Origin: Leptotrichia wadei
GTDB lineage: Bacteria; Fusobacteriota; Fusobacteriia; Fusobacteriales; Leptotrichiaceae
Assembly (NCBI RefSeq): GCF_007990445.1
Contig: NZ_AP019841.1
Span: 1,116,001-1,180,000, forward strand
DNA length: 64,000 nucleotides
Reading direction: 5' to 3'
In this document: in pieces, positions 8,695-18,787 of the stretch
Position numbering within the stretch: position 1 is the first letter of the stretch
Layout: the number at the start of each line of letters is the position of its first letter
Program-made: the position numbers and the translations under genes
The notes under the pieces: generated by a model
Databases searched by the model: none
What the model was told of the DNA's origin: nothing
The model's input: only the letters and a program-made list of their open reading frames with translations

Positions 8695-10397
8695 TGGAAA
8701 AACTGATTGAATTTATAGAAAAAGGGAAACCTTTTTTTGAAAAATTATCTCGGAATATATATTTAAGAGCAATTCGTGATGGTTTTATAGCTGGTATGCC
8801 AGTTATATTGTTTTCTAGTATTTTTATCTTAATTGCTTATGTTCCAAATGCTTTTGGATTTTTTTGGCCAAAAAGTATAGAAGCTTTATTAATGAAACCA
8901 TATAGTTATTCTATGGGTATCTTAGCATTTTTAGTAGCTGGAACAACAGCTAAATCTTTAACAGATTCTGTAAATCGTTCTATGCCAGCAACTAATCAAG
9001 TTAATTATATTTCTACACTTTTAGCTTCGATGGTTGGTTTGTTATTGTTAGCAGCAGATCCCACTAAAGATGGATTTTCAACTGGATTCTTGGGGACAAA
9101 AGGACTTTTAACTGCATTTTTAGCATCATTTATAACTGTAACTATTTATAAATTTTGTATAAAAAATGAAGTAACTATTAAAATGCCTTCAGAAGTTCCA
9201 CCTAATATTTCACAAGTTTTTAAAGATGTAATACCATTTACTTTATCAGTTGTATCACTTTATGTTCTTGACATTCTTGTACGTCATTTTATTGGTACAG
9301 GAGTTGCAGAAGCAGTAGGTAAACTTTTTGGACCTTTATTCTCAGCAGCCGATGGATATGTAGGAATTACTATTATCTTTGGAGCTTTTGCGTTCTTCTG
9401 GTTTGTTGGAATTCATGGACCTTCAATTGTAGAACCAGCTATTGCAGTTGTTACTTATGCTAATATAGATGCAAACTTAAATCTTATGAGAGCTGGACAA
9501 CATGCGGATAAAATCTTAACTTCAGGAACACAAATGTTTATAGTTACAATGGGAGGAACTGGAGCAACTTTAATAGTGCCATTTATGTTTATGTGGATTT
9601 GTAAATCTAAGAGAAATAAAGCTATTGGACGTGCTTCTGTAGTGCCTACATTCTTTGGTGTAAATGAACCACTTTTATTTGGTGCTCCAATTGTATTAAA
9701 TCCAGTATTCTTTATACCATTTATCTTTGCACCAATAGTAAATGTTTGGATTTTTAAAATATTTATAGATGTGTTTGGAATGAACAGCTTTACTGCTAAC
9801 CTTCCATGGACAACTCCAGGACCGTTGGGAATAATCTTGGGGACAAATCTTCAAGTATTATCATTTATTTTAGCAGCACTTTTAATAGTTGTGGACTTTA
9901 TTATTTATTATCCATTCATAAAAGTATACGATAAGCAAATTCTTGAAGAAGAACGTCTAGGAACTACAAATAACGAATTAAAAGATAAAGTAGCTGCTAA
10001 CTTCAATACTGAAAAAGCAGATAATATACTTAAAAAAGCTGGGGTTGAAAAAACTGAGGCTGTTAAAAATAATATAACAAAAGAAACAAATGTACTTGTA
10101 TTGTGTGCCGGTGGAGGAACAAGTGGACTTCTAGCTAATGCTTTAAATAAAGCAGCAAAAGAATTTAATGTCCCTGTTAAAGCTGCAGCAGGTGGGTATG
10201 GTGCACATCGTGAAATACTTCCTGAATTTGATTTAGTTATTCTTGCACCACAAGTTGCATCAAATTTTGAAGATATGAAAGCAGAAACTGATAAATTAGG
10301 AATTAAATTAGCTAAAACTGAAGGAGCTCAGTATATTAAATTGACTCGTGATGGTAAAGGTGCATTAGATTTTGTACAAAAACAATTTCAAGATTAA
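8694..10397 (+). CDS. lacE: lactose PTS enzyme IICB, LacE
   Basis: The membrane permease imports lactose and phosphorylates it at the galactosyl 6-position. The 567-aa protein has an N-terminal IIC domain with many membrane segments (about residues 25-430), including the [11 protein letters not shown] loop and the [14 protein letters not shown] signature, a linker, then a IIB domain with [11 protein letters not shown] and phospho-acceptor Cys471. It is translationally coupled to lacF. The closest alternative would be a cellobiose-type IIC, but the fused IIB and the neighbouring lacG favour lactose. Confidence 0.93.
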   Translation: MEKLIEFIEKGKPFFEKLSRNIYLRAIRDGFIAGMPVILFSSIFILIAYVPNAFGFFWPKSIEALLMKPYSYSMGILAFLVAGTTAKSLTDSVNRSMPATNQVNYISTLLASMVGLLLLAADPTKDGFSTGFLGTKGLLTAFLASFITVTIYKFCIKNEVTIKMPSEVPPNISQVFKDVIPFTLSVVSLYVLDILVRHFIGTGVAEAVGKLFGPLFSAADGYVGITIIFGAFAFFWFVGIHGPSIVEPAIAVVTYANIDANLNLMRAGQHADKILTSGTQMFIVTMGGTGATLIVPFMFMWICKSKRNKAIGRASVVPTFFGVNEPLLFGAPIVLNPVFFIPFIFAPIVNVWIFKIFIDVFGMNSFTANLPWTTPGPLGIILGTNLQVLSFILAALLIVVDFIIYYPFIKVYDKQILEEERLGTTNNELKDKVAANFNTEKADNILKKAGVEKTEAVKNNITKETNVLVLCAGGGTSGLLANALNKAAKEFNVPVKAAAGGYGAHREILPEFDLVILAPQVASNFEDMKAETDKLGIKLAKTEGAQYIKLTRDGKGALDFVQKQFQD

Positions 10398-10417
10398 TTA
10401 ATGTATTTTAATACTAA

Positions 10418-11863
<1,446 letters not shown>

Positions 11864-11870
11864 TAAAATT

Positions 11871-11894
11871 TGGGGATAGTTTGGGTTATCCCCA
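11871..11894 (+). terminator. hairpin at the 3' end of the lac operon
   Basis: TGGGGATA (11871-11878) and TATCCCCA (11887-11894) form a perfect 8-bp stem with an 8-base loop, 8 bp after the lacG stop. Only a short TTT follows, so it is a weak terminator or a 3' stabiliser. Confidence 0.55.
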
Positions 11895-12026
11895 TTTGCA
11901 GTAAAAATTTTTGATTGAATAAATGATTTTTTGCTTTTTTTATTATACAATATATTCATTATAAGTTTATTTCTATTATAATTTTTAAAAAGTTCTTACT
12001 TTTGGTGTATTTTTATTCAAAAAATC

Positions 12027-12054
12027 TTGATAAAATAAAAAAATAAAATATTAT
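12027..12054 (+). promoter_or_regulatory. promoter of the LacI-family regulator gene
   Basis: TTGATA (12027-12032) and TATTAT (12049-12054) are 16 bp apart, about 35 bp before the ATG at 12088. Confidence 0.5.
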
Positions 12055-12087
12055 AAAAATTTTTAAATTAATAGAAAGGAGGATAAA

Positions 12088-13095
12088 ATGGCTACGATCA
12101 GAGAAGTTGCAAAAAAAGCAGGAGTTTCAATAACGACAGTTTCCAGAATATTAAATAACGACGATAGTTTTTATGTGAGTAAAAGTACAAAAGAAAAAGT
12201 TTTAAAAACTGTAAAACAGCTAAATTATGTAAAAAAAAGAAAGAAAAATAAAATTTCACAGTCAAATATTGCAATAATAAAATGTTTTGATGAAAAAATT
12301 GAAAAAGAAGATCCTTATTTTGTCTCTTTAAAAATAAATTTAGAAAACAAATTAAAAAAAATTTTTTCTAGAATAAGGATTTTTAATTTATATGAAATCC
12401 AAAAATTAATAAAATCCAATGAAATAGCAACTTTTTCTTTTGCAGATGCAATTATTTTTGTCGGTGAAATAAATAAGGAAAAGTTAAAATTTTTTAAAAC
12501 TTTAAATGGAAATATTATTTGTGTAGATGTGTATGACACGGATAATATCACAGATTATATAAAATTTGACACAAGAAATTCAGTTGAAATGGTTTTAAAT
12601 TATATGTTTAAATTAAAACATAAAAAAATAGGGTTACTAGTAGGAAGGAATAAAGTTGTGGAAAATTTAGTGGATTTTCGAGAAAGATATTTTAAGGAAA
12701 TAATGATAAAAAATGGACTGTATAGAGAAGAATATCTTAAAATTGGCGATTTTTCGATGGAAAGTGGCTACTTTATGATGAAAGAAATTTTAAAATTGGA
12801 AGATAAGCCGACAGCAGTTTTTTGTGGAAATGATTCGATTGCAATGGGAGCATATAGAGCAATTCGGGAAAAAAAGCTGAAAATTCCAGAAGATATGTCA
12901 ATAATAGGATTTAACGATTTAAAATTATCAAAATATTATACACCGCCTTTGACAACTATAAAAATAGATACAAAATTAATAGCTCAAGAAACAGTAAATT
13001 CTTTAGTTGAATTATTAGAAGGAAAAAGAGATTACCACAAAAAAGTTTTTTTACCTATTGAATTAATAGAAAGGCAAAGTTGTCAAAAAATATAA
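12088..13095 (+). CDS. LacI/GalR-family transcriptional regulator
   Basis: The 335-aa protein has the N-terminal LacI helix-turn-helix (TIREVAKKAGVSITTVSRILN at residues 3-23), a hinge region rich in lysine, and a periplasmic-binding-like ligand domain ending with the usual IGFNDLKLSKYYTPPLTTI segment. Its position directly after lacG suggests a second layer of control over lac or another beta-galactoside system, but no operator can be tied to it. The strong site AAAGGAGG precedes the ATG. Confidence 0.85.
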   Translation: MATIREVAKKAGVSITTVSRILNNDDSFYVSKSTKEKVLKTVKQLNYVKKRKKNKISQSNIAIIKCFDEKIEKEDPYFVSLKINLENKLKKIFSRIRIFNLYEIQKLIKSNEIATFSFADAIIFVGEINKEKLKFFKTLNGNIICVDVYDTDNITDYIKFDTRNSVEMVLNYMFKLKHKKIGLLVGRNKVVENLVDFRERYFKEIMIKNGLYREEYLKIGDFSMESGYFMMKEILKLEDKPTAVFCGNDSIAMGAYRAIREKKLKIPEDMSIIGFNDLKLSKYYTPPLTTIKIDTKLIAQETVNSLVELLEGKRDYHKKVFLPIELIERQSCQKI

Positions 13096-13142
13096 ATTAA
13101 AAATAAAAAAATGAAAATGTTTTTTTACATTTAATACTTAAT

Positions 13143-13178
13143 AAATAGGTAATCAAATTTTTATCAGATTACCTATTT
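13143..13178. terminator. bidirectional terminator between convergent genes
   Basis: AAATAGGTAATC (13143-13154) and GATTACCTATTT (13167-13178) form a perfect 12-bp stem with a 12-base loop between the convergent LacI-type gene and znuB. T-rich sequence follows on the plus side. Confidence 0.8.
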
Positions 13179-13182
13179 TATA

Positions 13183-14025
13183 TTAATTTCTAAAGTTTTG
13201 TTTAAAAAATCCCCCAACCTTAACTAACGCCAATAAAATCGTAAGCAATACAATAATCGAAGGGCCTGACGGAATATTCAGCGTATAGGAAAAATATAAT
13301 CCTGACAGTATTCCGATAAATGAGAAAATTATGGATAGAATTATGATTGTTGAGTATTTTCTTGCGAGTGAGGCTGCGATTGCCTGCGGGATTGTCAGGA
13401 TTGAGATTATTAGGATAATTCCTATTGTTTTTATGTTTATTATTATGACGGAGGATATTAGGATTATCATAAAGTAGTTTATGAAGGTTACTGGGACGCT
13501 GTGGATTTTGTAAAAGTTTTCATCAAAGCTGGTGTAGACGATGCTTTTGTAGAAGATGATGAAAAATGTGATTGTGATGATGTCCAGTATTAGCAGTAAA
13601 ATTATGTTTAGGCTGTTGGATAAAAGGATATTTCCGAATAAATAAGTTGACATATCGGACTGGTAGCCTGGCGTCAAAAAGGAAAAAATAATTCCAATAG
13701 CCATTCCCATTGACATAACGATACCTATTCCCAAATCACCGTCAACGTGAAGAGTGTCTTTTAGAATCAAAATCAGCACACCTGACAATATTGAGAAAAT
13801 CAGTCCAAAAAATAATGGATCTTTTATTGGCAAGTTAAAGAAGTAAATCAGGTAAATTCCTATTCCGATACCGCCGTAAGAGGCGTGGCTAATACTTGAT
13901 GAAATAAAGACCATTTTTTTATTTACAATATAAGTTCCTATTATTCCGCAGCATATACTTGAAAGAAGCCCTACAATAAGGGCATTTCTCATAAAAGCGT
14001 ATTCAAAAATTTTTATAAATTCCAT
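13183..14025 (-). CDS. znuB: zinc ABC transporter permease
   Basis: A metal ABC-3 family permease of 280 aa with about eight hydrophobic segments along its length and a conserved GIGIYLIYF/GLIFSILSG core. It is the last gene of the zur-znuA-znuC-znuB operon, 42 bp after the ATPase. Zinc rather than manganese is inferred from the histidine-rich binding protein upstream. The 5' part is unusually G/C-rich for the window in its codon choice, without other signs of transfer. Confidence 0.85.
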   Translation of the reverse strand: MEFIKIFEYAFMRNALIVGLLSSICCGIIGTYIVNKKMVFISSSISHASYGGIGIGIYLIYFFNLPIKDPLFFGLIFSILSGVLILILKDTLHVDGDLGIGIVMSMGMAIGIIFSFLTPGYQSDMSTYLFGNILLSNSLNIILLLILDIITITFFIIFYKSIVYTSFDENFYKIHSVPVTFINYFMIILISSVIIINIKTIGIILIISILTIPQAIAASLARKYSTIIILSIIFSFIGILSGLYFSYTLNIPSGPSIIVLLTILLALVKVGGFFKQNFRN

Positions 14026-14067
14026 AATTCCCCAATCTTTAATAATTTATCTTTAATTTTGTAAATT

Positions 14068-14766
14068 TTATTTGTGTGAATGTAAATAAGGATTGTTGCA
14101 CACGTAATCTTCCTTTTTCTCGTAAACTCGAATATTGCCTTCCACGACAAAAATTGAATCAATGTAATCGTAGATTTTTTCAAGTTCGTGAGAAATTACA
14201 ACTATTGTTGAATCTGACAATTCCTTTATTTTTTCAAAAAGTTTAAATTCAAATTCCTTATCCAGAAATGATTCCGGCTCATCAAGAAAAATAAGTTCTG
14301 GCGAAGAAATTAAGGCACGTGCAATTAATGCCCTTTGAAGCTGTCCACCAGATACTTCGTTTATCAATTTATTTTTTAAATGAAAAATATCAAATTCCTT
14401 CAAGAGTATTTCAGCACCTTTTTTTTCTTCGTTGTTAAATCTTCTGAAGAGATTATTTTTATTAGTCAATCCCGATATTACCAAGTCAAAAATGTTAATG
14501 GGAAAGGAAGTGTCAAACTCCCTTATTTGTGGCAAATAACCAATTTTGTTTTCATTTGTAAAAAATTTAATACTGCCAGAATTTTTTCTTAAAAATCCAA
14601 GCATAACCTTTACTAAAGTCGATTTTCCGCCACCATTTCTTCCCAGAATTGCAACATTTTTTCCTTTAAAAATATCTAGATTTATATCATTCAAAATATA
14701 GTCATTGTTGTATTTAAAATTAAGATTTTGTACACTCACAAGTTTTTTATTCTGTCCATTAGCCAT
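14068..14766 (-). CDS. znuC: zinc ABC transporter ATP-binding protein
   Basis: A 232-aa ABC ATPase with Walker A GRNGGGKST near residues 41-49, signature VSGGQLQRALIARAL and Walker B LIFLDEPES, then the switch histidine in VVISHE. It powers the permease encoded at 13183. I prefer the ATG at 14766; a TTG one codon upstream (14769) is better spaced from the AAAGGA site and is possible. It lies between znuA and znuB. Confidence 0.87.
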   Translation of the reverse strand: MANGQNKKLVSVQNLNFKYNNDYILNDINLDIFKGKNVAILGRNGGGKSTLVKVMLGFLRKNSGSIKFFTNENKIGYLPQIREFDTSFPINIFDLVISGLTNKNNLFRRFNNEEKKGAEILLKEFDIFHLKNKLINEVSGGQLQRALIARALISSPELIFLDEPESFLDKEFEFKLFEKIKELSDSTIVVISHELEKIYDYIDSIFVVEGNIRVYEKKEDYVCNNPYLHSHK

Positions 14767-14818
14767 CAAATTTTTATCCTTTCGTTTTTCTTCTCGTTCT
14801 TTTTTTGAATAAAAATTT

Positions 14819-15733
14819 TTAATTTAAATAGTCTACAAACTGTTTTAGATTTTCAAAGACATTTTCCTTGTCAACATTAAATTCAGCGACTTTTGAGTTA
14901 GGAATTTCTTTTGAAATAGCTTCAGCACTTTGTTTTGGAAATTGAGGTTGAACTAAGATTGTAGTTACGTTATGTTCTTTTGCTTCGTCAATAATTTCCT
15001 TTATTTGCTGTGCTGATGGTTCTTTTCCTTCCTGCTCGATTGAAATTTCTTCAATGGCATAATTTTTTAGGAAATAGTTTAATGCAGGATGATAAATCAT
15101 AAATGATTTTTTAGTTTTTGAAGCCATTTTTTGTGAAAGTTCTGCTTTTACTTGATTAAGTTCTGTAATGAAAGCGTTGTAATTTTTTTCAAAAGTTTCT
15201 TTTTTATCTGGATAAAGTTTTGACAATTCATTTTTTATATTTTCAGCAACTTTAGGCATCATATCAAGCGAAAACCAAACATGTGGATCAATTCCTTCAT
15301 GTTCTTCATGCTCGTGTTTTTCATTTTTCCCATGTTCGTGCTCATGTTCATGGTCATGATCTCCTTTGATAAACAAGTTTTTATCAACACCATCTAAAAC
15401 ATTAACAATTTTATTTTTATCACTCAAACTATCAGAAATAGTTTCTTCAAATCCCAGCATATCATAAGTAAAAAATACTTTTGAATTTTCCAAAATTTTC
15501 AAGTCTGAAGGTTTGGGTTCAAATAACTCATGATTCATATTTGGCTGCACAATTGAAATAACTTCAAAATCATCTCCTGCAATTTTTTGAGTGAGCCATC
15601 TCAAAGGTGGTACGCTTGTTACAATTTTTTCCCTTGTTCCTGCAGTTCCTTGCTCTTTTTTAGTTTCTGATTTATTTCCGCAAGAAAAAATAAACAGAGC
15701 TGATAATAAAAGTAATGATAATAATTTTTTCAT
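14819..15733 (-). CDS. znuA: zinc-binding lipoprotein of the ABC transporter
   Basis: A cluster-9 metal-binding protein, anchored as a lipoprotein (signal peptide ending in the lipobox FSC, Cys at about residue 18). A loop of alternating His, Asp and Glu at about residues 128-152 is typical of zinc rather than manganese binders, followed by GIDPHVWFS with the conserved metal-ligand histidine. I chose the ATG at 15733, with AGGAGG just upstream, over a frame starting at 15778 inside zur. Length 304 aa. Confidence 0.88.
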   Translation of the reverse strand: MKKLLSLLLLSALFIFSCGNKSETKKEQGTAGTREKIVTSVPPLRWLTQKIAGDDFEVISIVQPNMNHELFEPKPSDLKILENSKVFFTYDMLGFEETISDSLSDKNKIVNVLDGVDKNLFIKGDHDHEHEHEHGKNEKHEHEEHEGIDPHVWFSLDMMPKVAENIKNELSKLYPDKKETFEKNYNAFITELNQVKAELSQKMASKTKKSFMIYHPALNYFLKNYAIEEISIEQEGKEPSAQQIKEIIDEAKEHNVTTILVQPQFPKQSAEAISKEIPNSKVAEFNVDKENVFENLKQFVDYLN

Positions 15734-15770
15734 TTTAATTCCTCCTATATGTATTTTGTAAATCATAAAT

Positions 15771-16127
15771 TTAATCACAATCGTTGCATTTTCCTTTAAA
15801 AATAGAAAGATGTGACAATAGTGAAAAGCCTCGTTTTTTTAATTCGCTTTTTTCCTTTTCTGTTTCTTCATTTGAAAATTCTGGCACAGTTTCAATATGC
15901 TTGCAAGAATCACAAATAAAAAAATTGGCATTTTCTTCCTTAAAGTAACATTTTTCATTTTCAAAGTCAAACGAAAAAATATAATTATTTTTCTCTAAAA
16001 ATTCCAAAGCCCGATAAACTGTCGATAAGTCAAAATCTACTTTTGATTTTAAAAACTTGGCATTTATTGGAGTGTCTGAAGACTGTATAAGATTAAGTAT
16101 TTGTTGCCTTTTCTTAGTTAATTTCAT
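15771..16127 (-). CDS. zur: Fur-family metal regulator, probably Zur
   Basis: A 118-aa Fur-family protein: N-terminal winged helix (KKRQQILNLIQ, DLSTVYRALEFLEK) and a C-terminal domain with two CxxC pairs (CDSCKH and CNDC) for structural zinc. Its place as first gene of a zinc uptake operon argues for a zinc-responsive repressor, though PerR or Fur cannot be excluded from sequence. It is short for the family because the C-terminal tail is reduced. A dyad at 16172 is the likely autoregulatory site. Confidence 0.8.
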   Translation of the reverse strand: MKLTKKRQQILNLIQSSDTPINAKFLKSKVDFDLSTVYRALEFLEKNNYIFSFDFENEKCYFKEENANFFICDSCKHIETVPEFSNEETEKEKSELKKRGFSLLSHLSIFKGKCNDCD

Positions 16128-16171
16128 AATAACATCTCCTAATAATAAAAAACGTTTTTTATTTCAATAAA

Positions 16172-16188
16172 TTGCAAATCATTCGCAA
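16172..16188. promoter_or_regulatory. candidate Zur box
   Basis: TTGCAAATCATTCGCAA is a 17-bp near-palindrome (14 of 17 positions symmetric), 45 bp upstream of zur. Its AAATnATTy centre resembles known Gram-positive Zur boxes (TCGTAATnATTACGA type). Confidence 0.6.
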
Positions 16189-16211
16189 AATATAATTTAT
16201 TATATATTAAA

Positions 16212-16240
16212 AAAACCTATTTGTCAAATGAATAGGTTTT
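16212..16240 (-). terminator. terminator of the oxidoreductase gene
   Basis: A 10-bp perfect stem (16212-16221 with 16231-16240, AAAACCTATT) and 9-base loop. Read on the minus strand it is followed by a T-run, ending transcription from the gene at 16283-17344 before the zur promoter. Confidence 0.75.
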
Positions 16241-16282
16241 CATATATTTTATAAAAAACTTCAGATTATACGGACTAAAAAA

Positions 16283-17344
16283 TTATTGTTCTGTCATTAT
16301 AATAACTTTTCCATTAGCACTATTTGATTCTAAATATTTATGTGCCAAAGAAATCTCATCTAATGTAAATATTTTTGAAATGCATGGTTTAATATTATAT
16401 TTTTCAATAAATTCAAACATTTCTTTTATTGTATCTTTATTGACATTTGTACTATCAAATGAAGTTAAATATGACTCTGAAATAATATCAACCAATGGCT
16501 CAAAATCTTCAATTATCCATCCTCCAAGACATCCTGTCATACAGACGATTCCACCTTGCTTTACTGATTTTAGTGACGATTTCAAAGTTGGTCTTCCAAT
16601 TAATTCTAAAACTTTATCCACGCCATCTGGGAATAATTTTTTCAAATTTTCATCAAAATTTTCATTCCCAACAATTACTTCATCTGCGCCTTTTTCCTTC
16701 AAAAACTGCTCTTTAGATGCACTTCTGCTCGTAGCGATAACTCTCACATTGATAGCTTTTGCCAACTGAATAGCTGCTAATGCCACCGACCCTGTTCCAC
16801 CTCGAACTAAAAGTGTTTCTCCTTCCTTTAATTTCAAACTTTTAAAAAGTGAGCCATACGCTGTATAATAAAGTTCTGGATACGCTGCAATTTCTGACCA
16901 GAAAATATTTTCTTCTGTAATTTCCAAATTTTTTGAAAATTTTTCTTTTAATTGCTCCTTATTTTTTAACTTGATATTATCAATATTCTTGAAGAAACTT
17001 TTTTCATTAGGCAATCTATAAACTTGATTTTTCGGAATCAAAATATATTCTGCATAACTTCCGTCAAATTCTCTTCCCATGCCATTCATCATCGAAAAAA
17101 CTTTGTCACCTTTTTTAAAATCGCTGTTAGCTGGATCTTCCACAACGCCAACACATTCAATTCCAATTACTCTTGGAAGTTTTACCGATGGCGAATCTCC
17201 TTGACGAGTAAAAATTTCAGCTCTATTTATTCCAAATGCTTTTATTTTCACAAGAATCCAATCTTTTTTCACTTCTGGAATTGGAACATTTTTTATTTTC
17301 ATTTCTTCAGCACTACACGGTTTTTCAAGCACCATTGCTTTCAT
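16283..17344 (-). CDS. zinc-independent MDR-family (quinone-oxidoreductase-like) dehydrogenase
   Basis: A 353-aa medium-chain dehydrogenase/reductase with a GroES-like N-terminal half (GIECVGVVEDP) and a Rossmann half carrying RGGTGSVALAAIQLAKA around residues 178-194. The structural and catalytic zinc cysteines of true alcohol dehydrogenases are not evident, so it is closest to the NADPH:quinone reductase group. It is divergent from the marR gene at 17516 and shares its control region, a common arrangement for redox- or drug-inducible reductases. The substrate is unknown. Confidence 0.75.
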   Translation of the reverse strand: MKAMVLEKPCSAEEMKIKNVPIPEVKKDWILVKIKAFGINRAEIFTRQGDSPSVKLPRVIGIECVGVVEDPANSDFKKGDKVFSMMNGMGREFDGSYAEYILIPKNQVYRLPNEKSFFKNIDNIKLKNKEQLKEKFSKNLEITEENIFWSEIAAYPELYYTAYGSLFKSLKLKEGETLLVRGGTGSVALAAIQLAKAINVRVIATSRSASKEQFLKEKGADEVIVGNENFDENLKKLFPDGVDKVLELIGRPTLKSSLKSVKQGGIVCMTGCLGGWIIEDFEPLVDIISESYLTSFDSTNVNKDTIKEMFEFIEKYNIKPCISKIFTLDEISLAHKYLESNSANGKVIIMTEQ

Positions 17345-17411
17345 AAATCTTAACTTCCTTCCTTTTGTTTTTTTTATTTTTAAAACATTTTATCATTTTT
17401 ATAAAAAATAT

Positions 17412-17440
17412 TTGACTTTTTAATTACTATATGGTAATAT
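17412..17440 (+). promoter_or_regulatory. marR promoter
   Basis: TTGACT (17412-17417) and TAATAT (17435-17440) are spaced exactly 17 bp apart. The first MarR dyad covers the spacer and the start of the -10 box. Confidence 0.7.
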
Positions 17441-17490
17441 AAATTTACGATATAGTAATATTTTTATGTGAATATATTATCATATAGTAA
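17424..17490. promoter_or_regulatory. three tandem MarR-type operators
   Basis: Near-palindromes TTACTATATGGTAA (17424-17437), TTACGATATAGTAA (17445-17458) and TTATCATATAGTAA (17477-17490) share the form TTAnnATATnGTAA. Starts are 21 and 32 bp apart, close to two and three helical turns, so dimers would bind on one face of the DNA. They lie between the divergent oxidoreductase and marR genes and cover the marR promoter. Confidence 0.75.
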
Positions 17491-17515
17491 TAATTTTGTA
17501 AAGGAGGAAAATACT

Positions 17516-17965
17516 ATGAAATCAAACTCTGGATTTTATATAAGCAGAATAAAACAAGTAAATACTAGACTTTTGAATAAATTTTTGGCACAAAAAAATA
17601 TAACGGCGTTTAATGGGGAACAAGGTCGAATTTTGCATGTGCTTTGGGAAAATGATGGGATTAGTAATAGAGAATTGTCGAAAAAATCTGGTCTTGCTAT
17701 GAGTTCACTTACAACGATGCTTGAACGGATGGAAGAAAAAAAATTATTGATACGAAAATTTTGCCCGACTGATAAACGGAAAAGTTTAATTTTTTTAACG
17801 GATTATGCTAAATCTTTGAAAAGTGAATATGATGAAATTTCTGACAAAATGACTGAAATCTCTTTTGAAGGAATTTCAGATGAGGAGAGATTGGCTTTTG
17901 AGGCGACTTTAGAAAAAGTTTTGTATAATTTTGAAAAAGCTGAACAGGAATTTAATAAAAAATAA
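17516..17965 (+). CDS. MarR-family transcriptional regulator
   Basis: A 149-aa winged-helix regulator with the MarR core NRELSKKSGLAMSSLTTMLERMEEKKLLIR and the wing PTDKRKSLIFLT. I chose the ATG at 17516, preceded by AAAGGAGGA; an earlier in-frame ATG at 17468 lies among the operator sites. It probably represses itself and possibly the divergent oxidoreductase and the ABC importer that begins 75 bp downstream. Confidence 0.85.
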   Translation: MKSNSGFYISRIKQVNTRLLNKFLAQKNITAFNGEQGRILHVLWENDGISNRELSKKSGLAMSSLTTMLERMEEKKLLIRKFCPTDKRKSLIFLTDYAKSLKSEYDEISDKMTEISFEGISDEERLAFEATLEKVLYNFEKAEQEFNKK

Positions 17966-18040
17966 TTTAAAATACTGAACAAAATTTGAAATTTATAAAA
18001 TTTATAAAAATTTATTTGGTATTTAACTGGAGGTAAATGA

Positions 18041-18787
18041 ATGATAGAATTTATCAATGTTGGAATGACTTATCCAAATGGGAATGTTGGATTAAAAAAT
18101 ATAAACTTGACTATAAAGGAGTCTGAAATTACGGTTTTTATTGGACCGTCTGGGAGCGGGAAAACTACGCTTTTGAAAATGATTAACCGGTTAGAGGATA
18201 ATACGACTGGGGAAGTGAAAATTAATGGTAAAAATGTGAAGGATTATAATATTCACAAAATGCGTTGGGATATTGGATATGCTTTGCAGCAAGTGGCACT
18301 TTTTCCGCATATGACGGTTGAAGAAAATATTGCGATTGTGCCTGAATTGAAAAAATGGAAGAAAGAAAAAATTGATGCGAGAATTAATGAGTTATTAAAT
18401 ATGGTTGGGCTTGAGCCTGAAAAATATCGAAAGAGAAACCCTTCGGAATTGTCTGGTGGAGAAGCACAAAGGGTTGGAATTGCAAGAGCTCTAGCTGCTG
18501 ATCCAAAAATTATTTTGATGGACGAACCATTTAGTGCATTAGATCCCATCACTCGTGCAAATTTACAGGAAGATGTGAAAAAACTTCAGAAACAAATTCA
18601 CAAAACAATTGTTTTTGTAACTCACGACATTGAGGAAGCATTTTTATTGGGGGATAAAATTTGCATTATTCAAGATGGCGAATTAATTCAATCTGGAACG
18701 AAACATGAAATAATATCAAATCCTAAAAATGATTTTGTGAAAAAATTTATAGCTTTTAAAAAGAAAGAAGGTGAAATTTATGAATAA
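18041..18787 (+). CDS. OpuCA/ProV-type ABC transporter ATPase
   Basis: A 248-aa ATPase with Walker [11 protein letters not shown], an [15 protein letters not shown] signature and Walker [14 protein letters not shown], in the quaternary-amine importer family. It is short: the C-terminal CBS domains that sense ionic strength in OpuA/OpuCA are missing, so osmotic gating of the usual kind is unlikely. Its end overlaps the start of the permease/binding-protein fusion. Substrate candidates are glycine betaine, carnitine, choline or ergothioneine. Confidence 0.8.
   Translation: MIEFINVGMTYPNGNVGLKNINLTIKESEITVFIGPSGSGKTTLLKMINRLEDNTTGEVKINGKNVKDYNIHKMRWDIGYALQQVALFPHMTVEENIAIVPELKKWKKEKIDARINELLNMVGLEPEKYRKRNPSELSGGEAQRVGIARALAADPKIILMDEPFSALDPITRANLQEDVKKLQKQIHKTIVFVTHDIEEAFLLGDKICIIQDGELIQSGTKHEIISNPKNDFVKKFIAFKKKEGEIYE

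Noticed and set aside
17468-17515. Longer N-terminus for the MarR protein
   Set aside because: It would start among the operators and has no ribosome site, whereas 17516 has AAAGGAGGA.
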